Assembly (NCBI RefSeq): GCF_000002425.4
Contig: NC_037273.1
Location: 1,877,996-1,941,995 of the forward strand
Direction: 5' to 3'
Length of the DNA: 64,000 nucleotides
Source: Physcomitrium patens
Taxonomy: Eukaryota; Streptophyta; Bryopsida; Funariales; Funariaceae
A program made the position numbers and the translations under genes. The notes below the pieces were generated by a model. The model was not told the DNA's origin, ran no database searches, and saw nothing but the letters and a program-made list of their open reading frames with translations. Positions 48,204 to 58,690 of this stretch are shown piece after piece (within the stretch, counting starts at the first letter, position 1; each line of letters opens with the position of its first letter).

Positions 48204-49640
48204 TGTATGACAAACATGCATAATTACATAGATAAGAAGTAATAGATAGAAGATAAATATAAATAGATTAAAAAATATTTTATAGTCAAGCTTTTTAAAA
48301 GCTTCATAAATACAGATTTGACTTTATATGTATCTGTAGTTGATTGAGAGGTTAAAAACTTGGCCAATAAGTTGGCCACATCTCACACATATTAATGGCT
48401 TGTAGTACATATTGGCCATGTGCTACATATGTAGAAAACTTATCTTGCAAGTTAGAGACATGTCTTATAGATTGGATATGTATCAAAGGTCCTATAGAAC
48501 ATTATCATGTAGCTCTTAATTAGATAGTATATATAAAGATAAGAATAAAGCCTTCTTCATCCTTATCAATTCTTTCTTATTTTTAGACTTATTGTAAGAG
48601 TTTCTAGTCTTCTTGTCTTTCACAATAGCCATTTTAGTTTTAATACTATATTACTTTTGAGTAAATGTCCATTTTTTTTAAGTTACAGAAGAATGTATTA
48701 AAGATTTTATTGTTTGTGATTTATATTCTTGATAGTTTGACAAGAATGCTAATTCATTTTTCTTATTTTGTTTTAGAAGTGAAAGAAGTATTCAACTTCT
48801 TTAGTTGTATTTGAAAGATTGTAGACTATCCATCTTTAAATTAATATTTTTATTTTATTATAATTAATGATTTTAAAAAAAATTGGATTATCCATATTTA
48901 TAGAAAATTTTATTTAATATTAGGAATTGTGGATTACAATCTTCTAATTTTACTTCTGAATTTTTAAAATTTTTTTTGTTAAAGAATGAAAAATTATTGA
49001 TGCTACACTTAGAATAAATAAGAATAAATATGCAACTATTGTAGATCTTTATAAGCTTATTAAAAAACTTTAGATAGAAATATCGCATATTACTAATATC
49101 AATAATATAGATATTATTCCTATACTTGTAAAAGAAATGAATAATAATATTCAAAGTCTACATTTAAAAATTGCGTAGTTAAAAGAAACAAGTAGATCAA
49201 ACTCATAATTAAATCTAAGAAGTCTTATTATTATAAGTATGAGGGAGATAAAGATCAACATGCCAAAAAAGTTTCATGGAACAAAATCAAAATTTTTGGG
49301 ATTTCTACAACAAGTCAAGTTTTATTTGAGCTTACATTTTTTTCAATATCTTGAAGGATTCATCTAAGTTAGATTCAAAGGTGTATAATTATTTGAAAGT
49401 GATCTCTCTTAGTTTCTATCTTTAATAGAAAAAGATGAATAATTCTTCTGTAATCTAAATTCATTCATGAAAGTATTTATGACTATATTTGGAGAAATTG
49501 AGTAAAGAAAGAATAAGAGAGATTAAATTCTTATCTTCATAATAAAAATCATGTTCAATCATTATACATGTTGCTGAATTTTAAAATCTTTCTTGCAGTA
49601 TAGATATCAAGGACATGAATTTCAAAAAAAGAAATCCTCA
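48204..49640 (+). mobile_element. Decayed family A relic, 5' part (A4)
   Basis: LTR about 48204-48734 (recognised by TTGGCCACATCTCACACA, TATATA and the LTR end TTCTTGATA). Two bases on is TTGACAAGAAT, the family A primer site. A gag relic follows (about 49255, MPKKFHGTKSKFLGFLQQVK). Strongly mutated and much older than A2 and A3. The 3' half is not seen in this orientation. Confidence 0.7.
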
Positions 49641-51750
49641 ATATAATCTTTTATTACTTGAAAAGACTAAGAAATCATTCAAAGGTGGTAATATATTGAA
49701 CTAGAATAACTATTGCTAAAGAAAAAAAGACTAAAAAGTCTTAAAACAAGATTAAGGATTAAAAAGATATTGACAAGAGCGAAAAAGGCTTCATTCTTGC
49801 CTCTTTATATATTATCTAATTAAAAGCTATGTAATAATTTTTATAGAATCTCTAATACAAGTTGAATTTATAACACATATATCTTAACTTGCAAGGCAAG
49901 TTTTCTATAATTGTGCCATATAATTAACTTGTTCCACAAGCTATCAACATGTGGTTAATTTTTTGACCAAGTTTCTAACCTACCAATCAATTAAAAATAC
50001 GTTTAAAATTAAAACCATATCTATGAAGCTTTTAGAAAGCTTTTTAAGAAGATATTATAAAATTAATCTATTTTTATCTATTTTTATCTAATTTTAAAGA
50101 TAATTATTGAAATAAATACATATATTTTTATGATATTACTTCTCTTTCTTGGAACAAGTTCCAAAAAGAGCAGTCTTCATATGTTAAAGAAATCCAAGAT
50201 ATAACAAATTATAATTGCCACATATTCTAATCTTTGTTCTCTTTGAAGATGGTTGATAGGTCGTCGCAACCATTGATAAAGTCCCATATTAGGATAGAAA
50301 GACTATCTTATTATTTGATTGTTGTTGAGGAATTCATAACTCTTTTCAAATAAAATATTTGAAACTTTGTCATGAGTCATTCCTATCTCTAATAAAATCA
50401 CCAAACATCAAGAGTCTCTTCCAAGATCATGATATTAAACACATTATAACTTGCCATCTATTCAAGAAAAGACATATTGTTCTTCAGGATCTTCATCTAG
50501 ATTACGTCATCTTGAAGGTTGTAATAATCACAATGTCTTATTTAATAAGTGAGCAAATAATGATTCTTGAGTTGAATCTGCTCATTGTTGGTTTTTTATC
50601 TACTTATCACTACAAATATATAGAAGCTACAAACAAGAGTAGAAAGTAGAATGCTATATTTTCTTAATCTTGTTTCTTTTATGATAAAGATTTATTATTT
50701 TTCATCTTAGTTTTGATGAATGTCGTCAATGAAAAGCCTCAATTTTTTTTACTGCATTTGTAAGATTTTTTATTGGCTTCCATGTACATTTATTAATATC
50801 ATATCTATGCCAATGAACAAGATATTCTAACCATTTTTTGATACTACCTTGAATTTAAGACTTCTTCCACTTCAAATTCTTGATTATTATCTATTTCTAT
50901 AAAAAAATGTGGTATTAGTCTTCTTTCTGAGATATTTACTATCTTGTATGACTCAAGAAGAGACATATGAATATGAGATAGATCTTTATAGATTTCTATA
51001 GGTATAATTGATAAGCAATAGGATTAAGTTGTTTAAAAATAAGAAAAGGTTCAAGCCTACAATAGTCCAACTTCTCACAATGATGAATAGTCTTGATATT
51101 GCAATGAAGTAACCATACCTTATCATCCACATTGAATTCTAATTGTTCCTTACAATAGGCATCCACATTGGTCTTTTTTTATTCTTGAGTTTTTTTTAAT
51201 TAAGCCTTTATTTTTATATGAAGCTTTGTCAAATAATTTGCCAAATATTTTGTCATAAGATTATTAATTTTTGAAAATTCAAAAGTACCAAGTTGTCAAT
51301 GAAAACCATAATTGGTAAAAAAAAGTTATTTTTTGAGTAGTAAAATATACCATATTATTATATGGAAACTCTATCATTGGCAAAAGAGTTGTTCAATTAT
51401 CTTAATGATAGTTAATAGTATACCTCAAATACTACTCCAAAACTTAATTCATCTCTTCTATTTGTCCATCAGTTTGAAGATGAAAAGCCAAAGAAATTTT
51501 TATATCTTCCTTCAAAATCTTGAAAAGAGATTTCCAAAATCTTGATATAAATTAAGTCATTCTATCCATATAATATCCTTGGACAATCCATGATAGTAAT
51601 AGATATTGTCAAGAAAAAAATTTAATTGTTTCTTCATTTGTAATAGATTTTTTACATAATAAAAAATGTGTCATCTTGATAAAATGATCTACTATCACAA
51701 ATATAGAATCATACAAACTTGAAATCAAAAGATCTATGATAAAGCCAATC
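49640..51750 (-). mobile_element. Decayed family A relic, 3' part, inverted (A5)
   Basis: A minus-strand 3' LTR at about 49640-50134 is followed inward by relics of ORF3 (about 50150-50640), the chromodomain (about 50690-50920) and integrase (about 51000-51750), matching A3 in order. The plus-strand open frame 50359-50649 is a shadow of ORF3. Heavily broken. The far end runs into AT-rich sequence. Confidence 0.7.
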
Positions 51751-52260
51751 TTAAAGAAATCCTAATAAAATTCTAATAAAATTTTAATTATAGCCTAAAT
51801 AATACAAATCAAATTCAAATAAAAAAAATTTATTAAAAATTTAAATTTATATCTTAAATAAATATTAAAGAAATTATAATCAAAACTTAGTTAAATTTCA
51901 ATCAAATTGTGAGTCATCAAATCGACTTACTTGTATATTTAATATAAAAAATAGATTTATCATGCTTAATTTTACAAATTTTGTGAATTAGTAGTGGAAT
52001 TCTTAGACAAATAGAAAAAACTAGATTGCTAATAGCAAAAATGCAACCTATGGTAGAATTTATTAAGACAAATTTTCCAAGATGAATAGTTCTCCTTTGA
52101 GTTAGTTAATATTAGATGATAGTCTAATAGAAGTAGCTTTTGTTATTATGAATTCTAAATTAAGATAAGAAGCCAAGAAAAAAAATGATTTAAACTAATT
52201 CAAAAGAAAAAAGAATACTTTAGTTATTAGTAGTTCAATATATATCTATATATATATATA
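51751..52260 (-). other. AT-rich stretch, weakly like family F in reverse
   Basis: The reverse complement has degenerate GATTTAAGATTT-like runs and CACAAAATTT-TAAGCA, resembling the family F repeats at 14860-18330. The similarity could be compositional. A (TA)n run closes it at about 52240-52264. Confidence 0.25.
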
Positions 52261-52264
52261 TATA

Positions 52265-52440
52265 TACACACACAATAGAACAAAGGAGGAATTAAGTTAG
52301 AAGCAAAATCAAAGGAATAGAAAAAGAAACAAATTAGTGGAGGAAGGGAAATCAAGAAAAGAGAAGAGGAGAAAGAAGAAAGAATAGAAAAAGAAAAGGA
52401 AGGTGAGAAGAGAAGATGAGGGGAAGGACGAGAGACGATA
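52265..52440 (+). repeat. Polypurine tract, about 170 bp
   Basis: Nearly all A and G on the plus strand (GAAAGAAGAAAG, GGAAGGACGAGAG types), directly before the GC-rich island. Confidence 0.75.
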
Positions 52441-52449
52441 GTAAGAAGC

Positions 52450-53060
52450 TTTATTAGAAGTCACGTGCCTGCGTAGGTCACTTACACAAGTGGTTAATTA
52501 GATCGGAGAAGTTGATGCAAGAAGTGCTGTTGCGTTAGGCTCACTTCTGTAGGAAGACTCTGCCGGATGTCCTGCCTTGATTATGATGAATGCGATCGCG
52601 TGATATATCAGATTTGGAAGTTGAATTCAGTACTTGGGCTTGTGCTTAAGCCGAAAAGCCATTATCGACGTGAGAACACTAGACTCCAGAGTTACCTCCA
52701 GCCCGTCCGATCGGGCGGCATGTTCAGTCACAGGAGTTGAACCGGATGTGGTGGCGCAGCGGCATGAAGTGGAGCTGTGGAATTCACTTTAAAGAGGGCA
52801 GTTCGTGGTCATGCTACTCCTATTCGCACAGTGAATAGAGTTCAATTGTACGTACTACAGCGCAGTGTCTGATCGGGGGGAGCCTGCACACTGCAGCAGC
52901 AGCTCAACTAGCAATCAGGTGACCTGGTAGACGGTGGTGGAGATGGCAACAAGAAGTAGTGACAGCGATCGCCTTCACCCACATTCCGCTCAGTAAGCAT
53001 TAGGGGTTGGGTTAGTTTGGCGGATGAATCACAATGGATCAACCATGATGATTAGACTAG
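52450..53060. other. GC-rich island without a long open frame
   Basis: About 600 bases with host-gene-like composition, flanked by strongly AT-rich sequence. No open frame over 60 codons and no similarity to the retroelements here. Candidates are a decayed host gene, a promoter/first-exon remnant or an RNA gene. Edges are set by composition. Confidence 0.5.
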
Positions 53061-53215
53061 GATTTAAACAATTTAGGGTTTAAACAATTTAGGATTTGGG
53101 CGTTAAATATGGATGAAGTATGTATTAAATTTTAAATATGGATGAAGTAGATGAATTATTATTCAAGGATGAAATTTTGTCAATGGATGAATTTTAAGTA
53201 AATATAAAATTAATT

Positions 53216-53254
<39 letters not shown>

Positions 53255-56200
53255 AAATAAAAATCATCTTACTAAGAATTTTTTATTGCATGGAATTTTT
53301 TGAGTGACTTATTAATATGATGGTGAGTTGGTAAAAGTTGGACTTTTTAAAGAAGGGTAAAGGATAATTTAATTCAGATTTGAATAAGAGCTACAACATA
53401 TTAAATTTACATAGTTAATTCACTTGTTGTGAATTAAAATAAACTTTCAATTAGTGGAGAATTGTTTATCTCACACTTGGTGAATTATGGAGGTTAAGAG
53501 TGAATTGAGTAGGATTTAAATAAGAACTAAGTGTTATAAGATTTCTATAATTAAGTCACTTATTGTGAACTATAATAAACTTCCAACTATTAGAGGATTG
53601 TTTTAGCTCATACAAACCCTAAAACATTTTAATCAAATATTAACAAATACTAATAAAATAACTAATAAATTTTAAGATAGATTGCAAATCTCAATAATTT
53701 TAATTTAATTTTTTATCTTTATTTAAAATTTACATATATGTTAATCTTATTTTTGACTGTAAGCACATAGAATTTAAATAAAATCAAAATTACAATTTTT
53801 AAAAAAAATGCTCCTAATCTACTTTGGTATTAGCCATCTTTTTTCTTTAACCTTGATGTTGACCTTCTAACATCAATTATTTCATTTTACATTATTGCTT
53901 TTCTCTCAAAAATTTTAATTTTTTTGAAACTAAGTCAAATAAAAATAAAAGAAAAAAAATATATATATTTCAATCTATCTAGCAAATTGCTTTAAATTAT
54001 AAAAATCTTCACTAACCTATAAAATCCAATGTCTAAGACTTTGTTTCATTTAAATCTTAATTTATTTTGATCAAACCATTTGATTAAGTTTAATTTCATA
54101 AAAAATACCAAATAATAATAATTTCATAAGTTCACAAAATTTTACTTGTAGATCTATTACAAAACTTAGACAATTCACCAAAACATAACCTTTTATTTTA
54201 TTCTCCAAAGAACATAGTTATTTAAAACAATTCTCACTTTGCAAACATCTCACAAATTCATTCTCCATTCAAATCTCTCCAATCAAATATTTAAAAATAT
54301 CTTATCAAGTTTTTTCTTAAAACTTACTATTTGTTCGACAAAAGAATTCCATGTTTGTTGTAGGAGCTTGATTTTGACTTCGGTTAACAATATATCTTCT
54401 TTTAGTACCAATCTAAGGATTTTTAAATATTTTTTTATAAAAGCTATTCTTTATTTGTACCTTAAGATGTGTATAATATTATTTTAGTTAATCTATTTTT
54501 TATCTTATTTATGGTAATATAAAATAAATAGAAGTCTTTTTTATAAAATATAGCTTTAACATTAAATTTTTTTTTATTACCTTCTTAACTTTTACCTATA
54601 TTTTTTAAAGTAACTTTTTACTAAAAATTTTTTTTTAATAAAAGTTGTTATTTTTTTAAAAAGCTCTCTTATGTGAATCAATTTAAATGCCTTTCTAAGT
54701 TTTGAGGTGGCCATTGCTTTCAAAGAATATAGATGAAAGAATCAATCCTTACTCTTGACTCCTATATTTGATCAATTTGGAGAACCTTAGGTAATAGCAA
54801 TAAAAAATCTAAGGAATTTTTGTTCAATATGAAGAAAAATTATTAATAAAATAAATCTTTTTTTACATTCTTTTAATTATGTTTTATAAAATTAAACATC
54901 ATATCATTAAATGAACATAAATCAGATAATCTATCTAAGATTCTTGATCTTTGTAATTACATTCAAGTATTTGTTTTGAAATATGATATGTTCTTATTCT
55001 AAAAATATAAATTATGAAAAATAAAATCTCAACAATCAAATAACGTTTTAGCCAAAATTTAGATTTTTTAAAATTTTAGAAATAATTTTTGGAATTTCAA
55101 AGAGTTCAAACAAAAGAAATAGATGTGGAATATGAATTTTTATTGTTTTAGCAATCAAGCAATTAGTTAATATTGTGGGATGCCTTTTGAATATTAGGAC
55201 TATATAAATTACTTTTGATGGCATTCCACATGATTCTATAGATAATTTTAATATCTATGCTTCTAATAAGCTACACAAAAGATATTAAATGTAGTATGAT
55301 TTGGTAGATATTTCACATTCCAACATTCTATTCATTGTGAGAGACAATTAAATTATGGTAGAAAAACAAAGACACTAGTCCTTAATTTTTAGAAGGCTGA
55401 TACCTAGGATGAGGATATCATATAGATTTTTTTAAAATTACATATTTATCCAGTTGATAACTTAAGTATAGAAAACTACTCAGTTCCTCCTAAGACAACA
55501 AAAGGGGTGGCATTAGGACTTTGGCCAGACCAGACAATCTTTATATAATGTACGTCTAAAATTATAAGTACGTCTAAAATTTTAAAAGATGAAATTTAAG
55601 TCTATAAAATTAGAAGAAATGTTATACTTTTGAATCGTTTCTTCATACAATTTTCTCTGCAACTTTATAATAAAAAATTCAAAAAAAAATCTTATTATTT
55701 AAATATCTTCTATTTTAATGATTCTACTGTCTTTTAAAAAAATGAAGAGATTTAGCTAAACCAATAATAAAGAGGATATTTTTAACATATGATAAAAAAA
55801 AATTATCCAACTTCATAAATTATTTTTGAAAAATCAAATGGTTTTATGAATAAGTTGTCAAATAGACCTTTAAGGTAAACTTTAATAAGGCCATATTTAC
55901 AAGCTAGTCCACAAAAAAATCTTCCTAAAAATTTAACTTGAATGATTCGAAATATTTTTAGCCAATATAAAAACTAAAATTATAAGATTAGAATTTTTTG
56001 AAAGAGATATAGCATTTTTAGCTTAGTAATAATTTACAAGAGTTTTTTTAATGCAGCCAAAATTTGACATCTTAGACCAATTATTACTAAGCTAAAAACT
56101 CCATAAGGTATAATCCAAAAAAACCTTAAAAATATTAATGATATTTGATTTGATTTCTATGTTAATTCATATAAAGAATAACATGTGACAAAAGAATCTT

Positions 56201-56930
56201 GAGAAGCCTCTTCAGCCTTTTTAAATAGTATGTCTTATAAAATAAATTAACTTATAAATTGAAAGCTTATCATCTTTATTAAACTTTATCATCTCTATTA
56301 AACTTAAAGAAGTTATAAAGAATATAGCTAAGAACAAAATGTTTGGCTTATATAGAATTAGAATATATTCTTTCAAACTTTAGAATATGTTATTGAAGAG
56401 GATTATGTAACATTCTTAAAAAAATCTTAAAAAAGAGACATCACTCTATTCTATGAAGATGATGACAAGGCTAGACTTGGCAATTGACATCAATTGTTCT
56501 TCTAAACATTATATATAATATAAATATCAAAGCTATTAATTTGATGCATATGATTAATTCTTATAGAAGTTATCTAAAAACATCAAATAATATTTTTATT
56601 ACTTAGATTTATTTTGGATAATATTCCAATAACTTAAGCAAATATCTATTGGATAAAAATGTTCAATTAATTTCTTTTCTTATTGAAAGTAGACTTTTTT
56701 AAACCTTATAACAAATTTTTCTCTATTATTTTTGCTTGAAAATGATAGAGAAACTTATCATCAATTTATTTAGAAAACAAGTACTTAGAAGACACAACAC
56801 TTAGCATCAGCAAGGTTGCACACAAAGAGAGTATGGAGTAAGATATCTCTCACTTCCAACACCCATTACTTATAGGTGGTAGTTGTTGCCCTAAAAGACA
56901 ACGTCCACTCTTTGACTTTTACACACATGG
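53061..56930. other. AT-rich intergenic stretch
   Basis: A (TA)n run at about 53221-53250 and a 19-bp perfect inverted repeat at 56015-56098. A stretch of open frame at 54239-54487 has no domain. No gene or element was recognised. Confidence 0.5.
56015..56098. repeat. 19-bp perfect inverted repeat
   Basis: 56015-56033 TTTTTAGCTTAGTAATAAT and its exact reverse complement at 56080-56098, with 46 bases between. Confidence 0.85.
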
Positions 56931-56935
56931 CCCTA

Positions 56936-57465
56936 TGTCACGGACATACATATAATTACCTATATGAATAGATAAAAGTATGTAAAAGTAGATAAAAGTA
57001 GGTTAATATCTTCTAGAGAAGCTTCTTAGAAGCTTCATAGACGCTGCTTTGACTTTATAGGAGTCTATAGTTGACTTTTAGGCTAGAAACTTGGTCAACA
57101 AGTTAGCCATGTGCCACACATGTTGGAAGCTTAAAGAACAAGCTAACTACGTGGTCCATCCATAGAAAACTTGCCTTGCAAGCAAAGGCATGTGGCCTAG
57201 AAAGTCAACATATATTGGAGGTCTTATAGAACATCGCCATGTGGCTTCTAGTTAGATAGTATATATAGAGGCAAGAGTGAAGCCCTCTTCACTCTTGTCA
57301 ACTCCCTTCTTGCTTCTAGTCTAGTTTCAAGGGTCTCTAGTTTTCTTGTATTTTGGCAATAGCCATTCTAATTTCTTTCTTAATATACATATTTCTATTT
57401 TGTCCTATTTCTTTGAGAAAAGTCTCACTTACTCTTTAGCTTTCATCGAGTTCTTGTCCTTGACA
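56936..57465 (+). repeat. 5' LTR of A3
   Basis: TGTCACGGACAT to TTGACA. GAAgcTTC units at 57018-57025 and 57029-57036. TATATATA 57260-57267. Perfect 11-bp inverted repeat 57272-57282 / 57287-57297 with a 4-base loop. Start box ACTCTTGTCAA 57291-57301. Confidence 0.97.
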
Positions 57466-57467
57466 GA

Positions 57468-57478
57468 TTGACAAGAGT
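57468..57478 (+). promoter_or_regulatory. Self-priming site of A3
   Basis: TTGACAAGAGT, two bases inside the LTR, is the exact complement of ACTCTTGTCAA at 57291-57301, which begins 31 bases after the start of the TATA box. This placement is where a tRNA primer site would normally be. Confidence 0.8.
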
Positions 57479-57677
57479 ACACTTACAATATGAGAGCTTT
57501 GTCTTTTCTTGATTAAGAGTGGATTACCCCTTTTTCTTGATAAGACATAAGCGCATTAGAAGTTGCGGATTACCCTCTTTTAAACTGATATTGTTCTTAG
57601 TATTTTCTTTGTTATCAATTCCTCTCTTCTATTTGTTTTGAGCGTTATTAGACATCTTCTCTTTTCTAAGTGCTACT

Positions 57678-58688
57678 ATGGCAGAGCTTGTTGAAATGAA
57701 GAGTGCAATGGCACAGATGCAAGAACAATTGAGGGAGTTAATGCTTGCGATGCATCAACTCAATTTACCACCACAAGGAGCAACAAGAATGGTAGGAAGT
57801 GAAGATATAGAGATGATTGGGGCTGCTTCAACATCTGCACCAAACCATGTCCCTTCTCCCAGAATGGAACACCCTTCGAGTGTTAGAGAATCGAGAGTGG
57901 CCTTGCCCGAGAAGTTTGATGGTACCAGATCCAAGTTTCGAGGATTCATCAATCAGGTCCAATTAGTGATTGAACTTCAACCCCAGAGCTATCCAACTCC
58001 AGGGTCACAAGTTAGATTCATTGGTACACTTCTTTCAGGTTCAGCATTGTCATGGTTTTCATCTTTTCTTGAACGACGAGATCCAATATTGGATAATCTA
58101 GAGGCTTTTTTGGCGGAGTTTTGATCCATGTTTGGAGAACATGATGCAATTCGTGTTGCAACCAACAAGATCCGTATTTTGCGACAAGGCAATCGATCAG
58201 TAACATTATATGCTTCGCGATTTCGACAACTTGCAACTGATATCAAGTGGGATGATGCCGCACTTGTGAGTCAATTTCTCTACGGATTACAATATGAGGT
58301 AAAGAAATTGATGCTTAATTTACCTGATCCTCAAACATTGAGTCAAGCAATTGACTTTGCTGTGAAGTGCGACAATCGACTTTTTGAATTTCGATCCAAG
58401 AGTCGCACAAGTAGGCCTCAACGTTACTACAATTCAATGGCAACACCGACGTCTCCTCAACACATACCTTCAGAAGTAGAGGATATGCAAATTGATGCGG
58501 TACGTTTCAAACCTCTTACTGAGCAAGAAAAGTCTCGTCGTCGACAAGAAGGATTGTGCTTATATTGTGGAGAACCTAAGCACACTGCTCAACATTGTCC
58601 AAAGAAGCGACGTAACTACAAAATGAGGAGTACGGCTGTCAAAGAAGACAGTATGTCGGAAAACGAGTACGTCCAGCTACAATAGGGA
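57678..58688 (+). pseudogene. gag region of A3
   Basis: Capsid-type gag with MAELVEMKSAMAQMQEQLRE at the start, LPEKFDGTRSKFRGFINQVQ, the SALSWFSSFLERRDPILDN block and a CCHC knuckle CLYCGEPKHTAQHC near the end. The start ATG lies about 210 bases after the LTR. Fossil element part. Confidence 0.85.
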
Positions 58689-58690
58689 CC

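Noticed and set aside
50359-50649. 96-codon plus-strand open frame
   Set aside because: It is the antisense of the ORF3 relic of A5. The same antisense frame appears over ORF3 in other family A copies.
57485-57500. TATCAGAGC-like motif after the 5' LTRs, resembling the plant initiator-tRNA-Met primer site
   Set aside because: It lies more than 15 bases inside the LTR, lacks the TGG needed to pair with the tRNA CCA end, and is repeated in the family D leader modules. The 11-base self-complementary box at the correct place explains priming better.
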